The notes: generated from the letters alone by a model not told the origin. A DNA stretch of 64,000 bases from Lithodes maja (GCA_037953745.1 JBAKBP010007951.1:1-64000), one strand, 5' to 3'; positions 19,476 to 30,952 are shown, counted from the stretch's first letter. Translations and numbers: made by a program.

Positions 19476-20051
19476 GTTAATACCTTTCCTAGATCGTCCG
19501 TAAATGACGAAGATCTGCAAGACCCTACGTTCGGCAATGCTGACGCCACACGTCGTCGCTTCCAGTATGTAAACAAGGTGTCCGACGATCTATGGAAACG
19601 GTGGACCCTAGAATATTTGCTGTCTCTTCGCGAGCGTCACTCTCATAAGATCAAAGGGACTAATCAACGATGGCCTCGTATCGGGGATATCGTCCTGATT
19701 CATGATGAGCGTCCTAGGTTATTTTGGAAGCTTGGGAGGATTATCGATTTGTTCCAGGGCATTGATGGTCTTATAAGGGTTGCTAGAATACGAACTTCGA
19801 CTGGGGTTACTACTCGTCCAGTCGTAAGGTTATATCCCTTGGAGCAGGATGTAGAACTGCCGGATGATCCTGGCGTCTCTACTGATACCCCTCCGCGGGA
19901 GAGTGCTGGTGACAGTACTCCTCAAGGTGGGGCAGCTGATGTTGAGAAGGATGATCCTCCTCAGGCTTCAGGTGGCGCTCGTCCCAAAAGGAGGACGGCT
20001 ATGAGTTCCGTGGATCTTTGGAGATCAAAGATCAAACTAGGTGATCTTTGA
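19476..20051 (+). CDS. BEL/Pao Pol C-terminal domain (DUF5641-like)
   Basis: The frame is in phase with the upstream Pol. It encodes the C-terminal integrase-associated domain typical of BEL/Pao (LWKRWTLEYLLSLRERH, WPRIGDIVLIHDERPRLFWK, GLIRVARIRTSTG), then a Pro/Asp-rich tail ending GGARPKRRTAMSSVDLWR and a TGA at 20049. This domain shapes target-site capture in related integrases; that role is from family knowledge. Confidence 0.8.
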   Translation, partial: VNTFPRSSVNDEDLQDPTFGNADATRRRFQYVNKVSDDLWKRWTLEYLLSLRERHSHKIKGTNQRWPRIGDIVLIHDERPRLFWKLGRIIDLFQGIDGLIRVARIRTSTGVTTRPVVRLYPLEQDVELPDDPGVSTDTPPRESAGDSTPQGGAADVEKDDPPQASGGARPKRRTAMSSVDLWRSKIKLGDL

Positions 20052-20116
20052 CTTCGATGTTCTTTATTTGTTCTCTGTTTATAGCTCCTGTATATAATTT
20101 TTGGTGGCGGGCAATA

Positions 20117-20684
20117 TGTCGGGAATAGGGTAATGATCCCGACAGGTTTTGGTCCAATAGGACATTTGAATTTGGCGGTATCGTATCGCTTGTACGATTT
20201 CGGCTGGTTCTTTGTGTATTGTAGTTTATTCTTAAGTTAGGTTAAATATTAACTGTAATGTATAAATATCTACATCAGCTCTAGATGTATTATGAAACCA
20301 AGTTATGGGTTATCATTATTATGAGCCGGCAGCCATATGTAATTTCGCGAAGCGATCGGACGCCGGCCCTTCAGTCTCTCAATCAACACCATACAGTCAA
20401 CATCTCCTCCCCCGGCTCTGACTCAACCCACAGTTCACCATGTGCTACAACTACTAATATATAACAACAGTCCTACATCACCAGTCCTCTTAAGCTAAGT
20501 TCATTGTATCGATATTGTATTATGTGAACATTCCTACATGTCATGCAATTGAACTAGCCGTGTGTGGGGGACTGGATTATACCCATCGACGAATACCTCG
20601 TTGGTAATTATATTATATAACTATTTGTTGGGATATATCATGTACCAGTGATATACGATTTAACCTTTATATAAATTCCCGACA
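20117..20684 (+). repeat. 3' LTR of the BEL/Pao element
   Basis: 568 bp, TGTCGGGA to CCCGACA, free of insertions; it supplies the empty-site sequence for both SINE-like insertions in the 5' LTR. The upstream polypurine tract is weak (GGTGGCGGGCA). Confidence 0.9.
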
Positions 20685-22447
20685 GATTCGGGATTCGTAG
20701 TCATATCCTTTAAATATTTGTAACAGAATATCACAATATCTGATCCAACTTTGTATGTGAAACCTAAAGTATACAGTACATCTATGTTGTAGCACAAAAC
20801 CATTGGCTACTCGTCCACCCATCCATAACCAACTTCAGAGACCCTAATCCAACTACTGCCATCATTGTTTTCAGAGTATGTAACTATATTTACACTAATA
20901 TTCAAACCAATTTCAATCATGGAAGACAGATAGATCTTTTTAGGCTTATATCAAATGAAATGTCAAAGTGCTAGGTCCATCACTTTTATGCTCTACAGGC
21001 CATATTTCTACTGGATTTTAGCCCTTTTTCTGCAGGCTCCGCTATAGGGAAGATTACGCCACTGCAAGGTGTTTGAGGCTAATTTTTGTTCACCATACTC
21101 GCCCTAGTGCGAGAAATATTAGAGCGAGTGGAACGATAATATTCGCATTTGATATATTCAGATAATATTCTGGAATCCCCTGCCAGCCTTGCCTGTCCTG
21201 CTACCCTTTGTTTCACCACTACCTGGGTCACCAGGGAGAAAAGGACACAACGTCAGGTCATAGGTGAAGGAACAGGAAGACCTTGATGCCCACAACCCCA
21301 AGACCCCCAGGTTTATCAGAAACGGGACACATACCACAACCGAACCAGCACTCATCAGCCCACCTTCACCAAGGCAAGCTCACTTTATGAGGTATCCTGT
21401 CACTAAAACCTGTTATGAGGAATCTTTTATGGTCCCATCTAGGCATCTTGACGGGCCCACGAGGTATCCTGTTGAGGACAAAACTTGCTAAATCAATCTC
21501 CAGGTGTTCACCCAACCTGCGAACAAAAGGCCTATGTCAGATCCGGGTAACGTAGTGAATTTCCTCGCTGCCAACACCACAGAGCTCGCAGTGTTCCTCA
21601 TTAGGACCTGTTGAAGAGGCAGTATGTATTTACCCTGCCAAAGTGACTCGCTCTACGAGATTGCCGTCAGTAAAGAAGACAACGAACTGCAAGAAGAAGT
21701 ATGCCCCTGCACCCACAGTGGGTGAGAAGCTGAAATACAACAACTGGTGTTCCCCCACCAACCCCGAGAGGTTTTTATTCCCAATCTTATCAATACTCTT
21801 TTGGCTTTGGGGTAGACACTCATTACAGGCAACCTGCCTTTTGTCTACTTCATACATATAGACAAAAAAATTAAAGAGGCTGTGACGCCCCAAAAGACTA
21901 TTAACTTGTAGTGCAATGTACTAAGTCTAGTCTGGCTTTCAGTTACCCTTCTTTTTCAAAGTTAAACATATACAATGCACTTTCTATTCCTTGCACCCCT
22001 TGACAGAATATATAATTTTGTAATCTAGCTCTCGTTAACGACTCCATTGACATGAACATTGATTTGGATATATTTGATTAACGTAGAAGCCTCTGAACAA
22101 CACCACGATACTTATACTTAATACTTAGCTACTCAGTTTCACTCCCTTTCCCCAAGTCTTATTATCTTATTGTATTTCACAGGTTCTGCCAATGAATTGG
22201 TCTGTTCATACTTTTTTTTAATTATTCACTTGTGTCACTCTTACTATTATTGTTGTCATCACTCTGTAATATAAATATGCTAATCAGTCAATAACCAACT
22301 AAGCATTTCTCCTACGTATATATTGCCACACTACTTGTAAGTTAGTTAATAAATCCTCTATACCATATTTGTATAGGCTACTGTACTCTCTTGTCGCAAC
22401 CATCCCAGTCAAATAAAGACCATTCGCTCACTTATCACTTACGCTGC
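20685..22447. other. Unassigned intergenic sequence
   Basis: I found no coding homology, RNA gene or clear repeat. Several short frames (21158-21893) have no recognisable domains and overlap on both strands, as expected by chance. Confidence 0.45.
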
Positions 22448-23160
22448 GGGCATATTTCTGCTATATTTGGGCTCATTCAGGTACTCCCGAATGATTGAGA
22501 AAGTGTCTGCATGAAATGAAATGAAATGTATTTAAACAGCCAAAAGGTAGAAGAAAATAGCTTCAAAATGACACCAGAACGAGGTTCTCAGCGCCCGGGG
22601 TTAATCCGCAGCTCTACCATAGACATTTGCTAATATTGAGCGAATATCGCTAATCACGCTACATTTGCCTTTGGCAGCGCTGCATGAGTCTAGCGGGATA
22701 TACCTCATACCCCTCAGCGTCATGGCCACCTGGCTGGAGAGCGGATGGGGGCCTGCCGCGCTCCCGCTCCCTCGAACTCGACTCCACAGGCTTTAACCCT
22801 TGTCTAGCGGGGGGTTTTGGGCTTATTTGGGCATATTCAGGCCCTCCTCAATGATAAATCAAGGATCTGCATGAAAAGAAATGTATTCAGCATAAAACTA
22901 GGCGCTAAAAGCTTCAAAATGAGACCAGAACGAGCTACGTAGCACTCGTGGTTCTTATACAATGGTACCAGTAACATGGGAGTTTAGCGTATAGCGGCAT
23001 ATTTTTCCCAGCTATGCTCATTACTGGCTACACTGCCGGCCTCTCGAGAACACAGGGAACATGAGTTAATGGGCGGCGGTAAGCCCTGGGAGTCGGCTGT
23101 CTGGCCCACTGCGCTCCCGGCCATTTGCACTCGATTTTAACCCTTGAAAAGCCTTAATAA
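22448..23160. repeat. Two adjacent copies of a dispersed repeat of about 350 bp
   Basis: Motifs GGGCATATTTCTGCTATATT, CTGCATGAAATGAAATG and AGCTTCAAAATGACACCAGAAC occur in 22456-22580. Related motifs (GGGCATATTCAGGCC, CTGCATGAAAAGAAATG, AGCTTCAAAATGAGACCAG) occur in 22830-22945. Each half ends in a GC-rich block (GCGCTCCCG...). A third copy is at 32065-32210. No protein is encoded; the family is not recognised. Confidence 0.6.
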
Positions 23161-23756
23161 TGCTCCTAACTTGCTGCAAATTGGAGGCGGACTTAAGTCC
23201 GGCCCCGTTCTTTAAGGGTTAAAAGCCTGTAATTTGCTATAAATTGCCATGATGTTCGGGAAAATCTCCCGCAGCCAAATGGTTAAGGTGTACAAACTAC
23301 GCCCCTATGTGTACCTATTAATTATAGATGTACCAATATCTTAAAAATCTAAAATCATGGCAAAAATATGATTATATACTAATAACGGCACTGAAGATAA
23401 TTGTGAACGGAAACTTGATTATAAATACAATACAAATTTGAAAACCTTTACATAACATAGAAGAAAGTAGATTTGATACTTGAAATTCGTGAGGAAAGAA
23501 CTATGTTATGTGTGAAAATTAGAGAGGAGAGAGTGTGTTAAATAAGGACGAATAGTGGGCGGTAAAAGATAATTGAAGGAAGAATGCCCGCCTGAAAATT
23601 GGGTCCGATTACAGGAACTAACGGAGGGTAAAATCATAGTCAAATGAAAGGGACAAATAAATAGAAATTGGGATACGAATTTGACTAATATTTACAAGAA
23701 TATAATTATTAATCTATGTTTTAAGCCTTTGAAGAATATTACGCAATCTGACTATT
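23161..23756. other. Unassigned AT-rich sequence
   Basis: Nothing recognisable. It leads into the outer edge of the inverted repeat. Confidence 0.4.
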
Positions 23757-24672
23757 AGTAGAGGAATTTTAGGAAAATCGACCTAACATATTAGCAGGAA
23801 GTCGAAACTTGGTGTACTTGTAAACTGAACCCTACTGATGAATACATTAAAAGTCCCAACTAATCCAATATTGTGCTCCAGCCGCCATCTTGGAAAATGT
23901 CGGCCGAATTTAGGTGTTTTGGAAATAACTTCAGAACCGTAAAGTTAAAAATATTTACCATGATAGCAATATCATTGTTCATAAAAGGCAAACATTTTCT
24001 GTTCGTAATCTTTTTTGTACGATGAAAAATAAAAAAGTTACGCAGAAAACAAAAATATATCTTTATCTATGAATCAGTGCAGGCATGACGTTCACAGTAG
24101 GTTAATGGGTAGACATTCGAATATTTTTTTGTAATTTATTATTTCAGAACAATCACAGTTTAATTTACAGGCAGTTTGGTCAAACAAGTAAAACACAACA
24201 GAAAGAGCTAGAACAAAATATGAATTTGTTTTTTATGACGAGTAGGAGCTAAGTTATCGGTTTGGAGTAACATTATTAAAAACAGATACAGTATACTATT
24301 CCTTCATTTGACATCTAATTACGGTACTGAAAATAAAAAAAATAATTATGAATGCTATCCACAATACTGTACATACATATACTGTATGTAATATATAACA
24401 TGCATTCTTCTTTATCTTATATAATGAAGAAAAATGTAACATGGGAAGAATTCTCATGTATTGATGATGACCATGATGTTCAGACAGGTTTTATGGATAA
24501 AACATAAAATGACATCTTAATGAATGGTGACAGTAATTCTTAGACACTTGGGAACATGACTATAGCTAACTATAATCGTCTGTTGTTACATAAAATGAAA
24601 ATATGGCCTGTTGTTTTAAGTAGAATGATCTAATAATACTCAAAATTAAACTAGATTGACACATTTATTGCA

Positions 24673-25336
24673 TTATATGTGTAGTCTCATAATTATTGGA
24701 ACACACTCGGTTATCAGTAAGTTGTCTAGTAGCGTTTCAACATAACAGTTCTCGCAGGTAGTTCCTTCACATCCTACACACATCGCTGAGCACAGCAAAC
24801 CAAACTGTATGCACTTGCATCTCTTGGTGCATCCTAGCTTGCAGTTAAATGAGATGAGGTTAAAAAGTTGTGATGGAGTGGCTTTCTTGGTAGGAGGGAC
24901 AGTCCTCAGTGATTTCCCTGTTATGGACCATCCCCACTCTGTTGGCTGCAGGCAGTTTCCTAACCATTCCTGGACCTGCAAGTACACTCTGTATGAGTGT
25001 TGCTCTGCTGCTGCACTGGTCAGAGGTAGTGATGCTAGTTGAAAAGATGTATACAACTTCTTTTTTGCTACTATGCGATTATACATGAAGTATCATAGCT
25101 CATCCCAAGGACTTTGATTTTGATCCGTAAATTTATAAGAGGAACTTTTCCCCAGCAGCTTTGATATCTTCTTTACTGGCATCCTTTTGGTTAAATACTT
25201 TAATTTTTTCTCTCAGTTCTGTATGGTTCTGTAGAAGTTGGAGACCCCTATTTTTCTTTTTTTTATACAAAGCTGATGTGGTATCGTATCCAGTCATGGC
25301 GTGAGCAAATAGCAACACTTCACAAGCCTTCCCCAT
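24673..25336 (-). pseudogene. Fragment of a CXC-domain transposon-type protein
   Basis: Minus-strand pieces in two frames: 25133-25336 (LLFAHAMTGYDTTSALYKKK ... AAGEKFLL) and 24673-25086 (LASLPLTSAAAEQHSYRVYL, EWLGNCLQPTEWGWS, then a Cys-rich block FNCKLGCTKRCKCIQFGLLC...CVGCEGTTCENC). The Cys-rich block resembles tesmin/TSO1-type CXC motifs. I recall multicopy uncharacterised arthropod proteins of this layout, which suggests a transposon origin; the catalytic part is not in this fragment. Stops between the two pieces show decay. Confidence 0.55.
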
Positions 25337-25390
25337 GTTCTTTTTCTCCCTTTGGATGCTGGTTCCCTGGTTTGAGAAACCAAATTTCTA

Positions 25391-25700
25391 AGTCTTCAAG
25401 GGCTAGAGCAGTTAGAAGCACTAGAAGATCCGTATACTGGCCAACAATGGTTAGGAAACTGCCTGGAGCCAACAGGGTGGGGATGGTCCATGACAGGGAG
25501 ATCACTGAGGCCTGTCCCTCCTACCAAGAAAGCCGCTCCATTACAAATGTTTAACCTCCTCTCATTTAACTGCAAGCTAGGATGCACCAAGAGATGCAAG
25601 TTCATACAGTTTGGTTTGCTGTGCTCAGCAAGGTGTGTAGGATGTGAAGGAACTACCTGCGAGAACTCTTACTGTATGTTGAAATGCTACTAAACAACTT
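25391..25700 (+). pseudogene. Inverted second copy of the CXC-domain fragment
   Basis: The plus strand encodes a near copy of the C-terminal part of the minus-strand gene (SLRPVPPTKKAAPLQMFNLL, then LGCTKRCKFIQFGLLC, CVGCEGTTCENS). It forms the inner portion of the right arm. One Cys of the motif is changed to Phe relative to the other copy, and it is truncated at its 5' side near 25391. Confidence 0.55.
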
Positions 25701-26540
25701 ACTGATAACTGAGTGTGTTGCAATATGACACTACACATAATGCAATAAATGTACAATCTAGCTTAATTTTGCGTACGAATTAGATAATTATAATACTGAA
25801 AACAGGGAGACACAAATACATTTGATTTCCTAGCTTATGTTAGATGACTTTATTCAACATAAGATATGTCATACAGTGCTAGTCTTTCATACATACATAC
25901 AGTCTTTCAAGGGTGGGGATCGCAAGCCCACCGACCCAACCTCTTTAGTCGCCTCTTACGACACGACACGCAGAAGGCACGTAGGGCATATTCTAATCCC
26001 TTACCCCCAGGATTACTGTCATCATTCATTAAGATGTTATTTTATGTTCTATCCATACAACCTGTCTGAACATCATGGTCATCATCAATACATGAGAATT
26101 CTTCCTATGTTACAGTTTTCTTCAGTATACAAGATATAGCAGAATGCATGTTATATTTTACAGAAAGTGAATTAGTAATGTATGTATTGAGGATAACATT
26201 CATAATTATTTTCATTTTCAGTACTTACATGTCAAATGAAGGAATATTATAACTGGTTTGAATATTGTTACTCCAAACCGATCTGTCATAAACAAAAATA
26301 TCCTATTTTTCTCTACTGTAGCTCTTTCTGTTGTTTTACTTATTATTACCAAACTGCCTATAACATTAAACTGATGGTTCTGAAATAATAAATGACTGCA
26401 AAATATTCGAGTTTCTACCCATCAACCTAGTTTGAAAGTCATGTGTACACTGATTCATAGAATAATTAATGTTTTTATTTTGCGTAACTTTTGTATTTTT
26501 CATCGCACAAAGAAAGATTTGGAACAAACTATTTGTCTTT

Positions 26541-27165
26541 TTATGTAGAATGCTATTGCTCTTTTTATGTAGAATGATATTGCTCTTTTTATGTAGAATG
26601 ATATTGCTCTTTTTATGTAGAATGATATTGCTCTTTTTATGTAGAATTATATTGCTCTTTTTATGTAGAATGCTATTGCTCTTTTTATGTAGAATGATAT
26701 TGCTCTTTTTATGTAGAATGATATTGCTCTTTTTATGTAGAATGCTATTGCTCTTTTTATGTAGAATGATATTGCTCTTTTTATGTAGAATGATAGTGCT
26801 CTTTTTATGTAGAATGATATTGCTCTTTTTATGTAGAATGATATTGCTCTTTTTATGTAGAATGATATTGCTCTTTTTATGTAGAATGCTATTGCTCTTT
26901 TTATGTAGAATGATATTGCTCTTTTTATGTAGAATGCTATTGCTCTTTTTATGTAGAATGATATTGCTCTTTTTATGTAGAATGCTATTGCTCTTTTTAT
27001 GTAGAATGCTATTGCTCTTTTTATGTAGAATGATATTGCTCCTTTTATGTAGAATGATATTGCTCTTTTTATGTAGAATGCTATTGCTCTTTTTATGTAG
27101 AATTATATGGCTCTTTTTATGTAGAATGCTATTGCTCTTTTTATGTAGAATGCTATTGCTCTTTT
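26541..27165. repeat. 24-bp minisatellite, about 26 copies
   Basis: The unit reads ATTGCTCTTTTTATGTAGAA plus TGAT or TGCT. Units alternate between the two variants with few other changes. It sits in the right arm of the inverted repeat; the left arm has only a single-copy equivalent near 23960-24000. Because 24 is a multiple of three, both strands stay open (8-residue repeats such as ILHKKSNS); these are not genes. Confidence 0.9.
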
Positions 27166-27456
27166 GATAAATATTTGTAACTTTTACGGTTCTGAAGTTA
27201 TTTACAAAAAAAACACGAAATTTGGCCGACATTTTCCAAGATGGCGGCTGGAGCACAACTTGGATTTGTTGGGACATTGAAGATATTCATCAGTAGGGTT
27301 CAGTTTACAAGTGTACCAAGTTTCGACTTCCTGCTAATTAGTTAGGTCGATTGAATATATTTATCCTAAAATTCTTCCACAATATGGCTATCATTAAACG
27401 ATTGTATACAGTTTAGGAAGGAGCTGCGGGAACTGTAAGGGTAAACACTATTTCAA

Positions 27457-27750
27457 TTAACTCTTACTTCCATATACTCATATACCCTTTAGTTTTCAGA
27501 TTTTATGACATTCGGCCCACTAGTTTGGAGATTTTAAGACCTTTCACCCCATTTCGTTGTCAATATCAAGACTTTTCATGTCATTTAGGTGTCGATTCCT
27601 GGCGAGCGAAAGCGAGCCTGTATTTAATAAGTAAACGGCCTTCGGCCGGGAAATTTTTCTTCGAAAAATTTACAAATTTATCTTGAAGGAGGGTATTGTT
27701 TTTTTGTTTAAGATTGATGGAATTCTAGGGAGGAAATTAAATAAAAGAAA
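27457..27750 (+). mobile_element. Hairpin MITE, group 2, copy 1
   Basis: It has the ordered landmarks of group 2: AGTTTTCAGATTTTATGAC, CATTTAGGTGTCGATT, CCTGGCGAGCGAAAGCGAGC, the hairpin CGGCCTTCGGCCGG, TTCTTCGAAAAATTTACAAA, and AAGATTGATGGAATTCTAGG. The 5' end is diverged and has no clear TTAAGGGG. Non-coding. Confidence 0.65.
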
Positions 27751-28170
27751 TGCGAAAGTGGATCTTGAAAGGATTCACTTATAGTATTTCTTACTTAGGA
27801 TGAATACAATCGACAGGAGGTAGCCAAATATGTGCAGAAAACCTATCGGATTTAATAGTCATTTGGTACGCTTGTTAGCGATCCTTATTAACCACTTGTT
27901 TACCGGTGACGTATTTTAGATTTGATTTCAGGTACAATTAGCCGATTTTATGAAGCTTAGGAAGGATAATTGGTAGCTAAAAGGATGAATTGAGATGGTC
28001 TGCAGCCTTTTGATTGACAGAGGTCCTTCCTAAGCTGAATACAACTGTCTAATAGTTGGCGGAATATATAAAAAAGGACGTCATCGGTATTGAACGGGTT
28101 AAGGTAAGCCAAAATGAAAGCTTTAACTTTCAGCACCATGACGTAATTTTCATCATATTCTGGTTACCAT

Positions 28171-29104
28171 TCGACGATTTCCTATACATAATGAACTACC
28201 ACTAGAATATTTCCTATACATAATGAACTACCACTAGAATATTTCCTATACATAATGAACTACCACTAGAATATTTCCTATACATAATGAACTACCACTA
28301 GAATATGTCCTATACATAATGAACTACCACTAGAATATTTCCTATACATAATGAACTACCACTAGAATATTTCCTATACATAATGAACTACCACTAGAAT
28401 ATTTCCTATACATAATGAACTACCACTAGAATATTTCCTATACATAATGAACTACCACTAGAATATTTCCTATACATAATGAACTACCACTAGAATATTT
28501 CCTATACATAATGAACTACCACTAGAATATTTCCTATACATAATGAACTACCACTAGAATATTTCCTATACATAATGAACTACCACTAGAATATTTCCTA
28601 TACATAATGAACTACCACTAGAATATTTCCTATACATAATGAACTACCACTAGAATATTTCCTATACATAATGAACTACCACTAGAATATTTCCTATGCA
28701 TAATGAACTACCACTAGAATATTTCCTATACATAATGAACTACCACTAGAATATTTCCTATACATAATGAACTACCACTAGAATATTTCCTATACATAAT
28801 GAACTACCACTAGAATATTTCCTATACATAATGAACTACCACTAGAATATTTCCTATACATAATGAACTACCACTAGAATATTTCCTATACATAATGAAC
28901 TACCACTAGAAAATTTCCTATACATAATGAACTACCACTAGAATATTTCCTATACATAATGAACTACCACTAGAATATTTCCTATACATAATGAACTACC
29001 ACTAGAATATTTCCTATACATAATGAACTACCACTAGAATATTTCCTATACATAATGAACTACCACTAGAATATTTCCTATACATAATGAACTACCACTA
29101 GAAT
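28171..29104. repeat. 32-bp minisatellite, about 29 copies
   Basis: The unit runs from ATTTCCTATACATAATGAAC through TACCACTAGAAT. Copies are almost identical; rare variants are ATGTCC near 28306, TATGCAT near 28696 and GAAAATTT near 28910. Such homogeneity suggests recent expansion or frequent conversion. The array is non-coding. Confidence 0.95.
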
Positions 29105-29243
29105 TCAAAGGGGTGAATAGGATCTCAACAAACCCTCTCAATAATATACGTCTTTCATTAACTGCATAAAATCGTTTAATTTTAGCCAGAAGCAGAGATG
29201 AAAAGGCGTCATCGTGCTGAAGGGGTTAAGGGGTAGAATGTAA

Positions 29244-29577
29244 TTAAGGGGAAGTTTTTAGTGCGTTTCCTAGACTTCCATCAAGCTTGAAATTACACCC
29301 CCTTGACCCTCATTCAAGATAAATTTTTACATTTTTCAGTAGAAAAATGTCCCGGCCGAAGGCCGTTTCCTCTTAAATTACAGGCTCGCTATCGCTCGCC
29401 AGGAAAAAATCGACACCTAAATGGCACGAAAGGTCTTAAAGGGACATAAATGGGGCGAAAGTTCTTAAAATCGTCAAACTAATGAGGCGAACGTCTTAAA
29501 ATTTCAAAAGCAATGGGGCTAAACATAAGGGAGAAGGAAGTTCGAAAAAAAATCCCTCGAGTGGAACCTCCCCTTAA
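29244..29577 (-). mobile_element. Hairpin MITE, group 2, copy 2 (reverse)
   Basis: Bounded by TTAAGGGG and CCCCTTAA. Read on the minus strand it has the same landmark order as copy 1, including GGCGAGCGATAGCGAGCC, ACGGCCTTCGGCCGGG and the AT hairpin CATTTTTCTACTGAAAAATG. Confidence 0.8.
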
Positions 29578-29881
29578 ACAAACCATCGAATATAAACACA
29601 TAAATTATGGTCGAACAACGTACATAAATACTGCTACAGTATTATGAAATAGAGCAAATCGATAAAAACAAAAATTACAATAACAGACTGAATTCCTACA
29701 TAATAAAACGACGAAAAATGCGAGAACCTGAACGATGGCTGGCGTATAATCGAGGCAAATGAATAGTGAGCCGGTTGAATGGCTTGGTTAATAGGGAGAT
29801 GATGAGCCCTTGGGGAGAGTTATGATGAACAGGACTATGGTGTGGACCCAGAATTATTAACCCCTTTAGGATTATGACGCG

Positions 29882-30252
29882 TTTAAAGGGGGTAGGGCTT
29901 GTTTTTTGGTATATATGTTTATTATTAACTATATTTTTGAGTTTCCTCGTTAGACCTCCATCAAGCTTAAAAAATGACCCCCCGAGACCCTCTTTCAAGA
30001 TAAATTTGTACATTTTTCGGTAGAAAAATTTCCCGGCCTTCCTTTTAAAATGACAGGCTCGCTATCGCTCGCCAGGAAAAAATCGACAACTAAATATCTT
30101 TTTTCTATGTGAATGAGGGAGACAAAAGGCATAACTGCCTGCAGCGAGTGTCTCAAAATCCCAAACTAACAAAAATAACGTCTTAAAATGTCAAAACTGA
30201 TAGGTTAACCATGAGGAAGGGGGTCCAGAAAAAGCGACTACCTCCCCCTTAA
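29882..30252 (-). mobile_element. Hairpin MITE, group 2, copy 3 (reverse)
   Basis: Begins TTTAAAGGGGG and ends CCCCCTTAA. It has CTCCATCAAGCTT, AGATAAATTTGTACATTTTT, GGCTCGCTATCGCTCGCC and GTCTTAAAATGTCAAAAC. The GGCC hairpin is partly deleted (TCCCGGCCTTCC). A short unrelated insertion near 30100-30160 interrupts the middle. Confidence 0.65.
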
Positions 30253-30439
30253 CAATATATTCTGGGTGGCATTAGGCGATTTTATTTAGCTTTGACCGGC
30301 TATTTAGCAGATAAAGGAATGTTAACTATCTCAAGCAGCCTTCTGACTCCTACAATTTCTTCCTATTCTATTATATTTATAGAATAGAATAGAATATATG
30401 GATTTTATATACTCGGGCCCAATCCTCACTTTTCCTATT

Positions 30440-30626
30440 TCGTTTTCTTTTCCCTCTTTTTCTTTTTGTTGGGGGTGGCCGACTCAGGACAGAGCCAGAA
30501 TAGGGACACCACAACAGAAAACAATGAACACACAACAACAAAATACAAATTCACACACATCTAGGTCATCCAGGAGAAGACCCAGAGACCAGGGTCACCA
30601 AGGTCCCCCCAGCACTTCCCCGGTCC
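30440..30626 (-). mobile_element. LINE-A 3' untranslated fragment
   Basis: Matches the 3' tail of LINE-A (GGGGGTGGCCGACTC, CACACATCTAGGTCATCCAG, AGAAGACCCAGAGACCAGGG). It is cut after CCCCGGTCC by the MITE at 30627. A smaller relic with GGGGGTGGCCAACTTGAGAC is at 31587-31630. Confidence 0.6.
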
Positions 30627-30842
30627 TAAAGCCGGTATCACACGAGAGCTTTTATAGTCAACATTTAATACTCAAAACAATTCTGGCAACATTTCTGGAT
30701 TATTTTTCACTGGTATCGGAAACTAGACCGATGATAGATGAATATAGGTGGCAGAAATATTATAAATGTTGACCTCTTAAACTGCCAGACCAGTGTTAAG
30801 GATAAATGTTGAGGGGAAAAGTGCTCGTGTGATACCGGCTCA
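30627..30842. mobile_element. MITE with GCCGGTATCACACGAG inverted ends, copy 1
   Basis: Starts TAAAGCCGGTATCACACGAG and ends CTCGTGTGATACCGGCTCA, giving inverted ends of over 20 bp; further in, AGTCAACATTTA pairs loosely with TAAATGTTGA. The interior contains GGTATCGGAAACTAGACCGA. Copies with the same ends are at 34470 and 36970. No protein. Superfamily not assigned. Confidence 0.8.
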
Positions 30843-30952
30843 AGCTGAATAAAACAATCTAATGATAACCAAAACAAACTGATAAAGTGCATCATAATCC
30901 TCAGAGGGTTTATAGGTAGAGAGAAGTACCATCTGGTGGTAAAGAGTGTGAC

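Larger units (their letters stand above)
3502..20684 (+). mobile_element. BEL/Pao LTR retrotransposon, interrupted by nested insertions
   Basis: The element is bounded by LTRs beginning TGTCGGGA and ending TTCCCGACA. It encodes Gag (DUF1759-like), an aspartic protease, reverse transcriptase, RNase H and integrase, typical of BEL/Pao. Its own sequence is 3502-3781, 4321-4383 and 4921-6261, then 14422-20684 apart from an intron-like insert. The LTRs differ at about two positions over 568 bp by eye, so insertion was recent. The flanks (CTTAC before, GATTC after) show no target-site duplication. Two SINE-like insertions and one gypsy-type insertion came later. Confidence 0.9.
23757..27385. repeat. 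Large inverted repeat with a minisatellite expanded in one arm
   Basis: The left arm (about 23757-25080) recurs in reverse complement in the right arm (about 25390-27385), with indels. Matching landmarks: TCGACCTAAC (23777) with GTTAGGTCGA (27342); GCCGCCATCTTGG (23881) with CCAAGATGGCGGC (27236); GGCAGTTTGG (24171) with CCAAACTGCC (26349). Both arms contain the 3' part of a CXC-domain gene reading towards the outer ends. Two copies of one transposon 3' end in head-to-head orientation would explain it. Confidence 0.7.

Noticed and set aside
21158..21893. Overlapping frames of 65-87 residues on both strands
   Set aside because: No recognisable domain, no consistent strand, and lengths expected by chance.
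26366..27277. 303-residue minus-strand frame with repeated ILHKKSNS units, and its plus-strand counterpart
   Set aside because: It is a by-product of a 24-bp minisatellite that stays open on both strands because 24 is divisible by three. No start context, domain or non-repeat conservation supports a protein.
26541..29104. CRISPR-like array
   Set aside because: The 24-bp and 32-bp units are head to tail with no spacers, and the context is eukaryotic repeat DNA.
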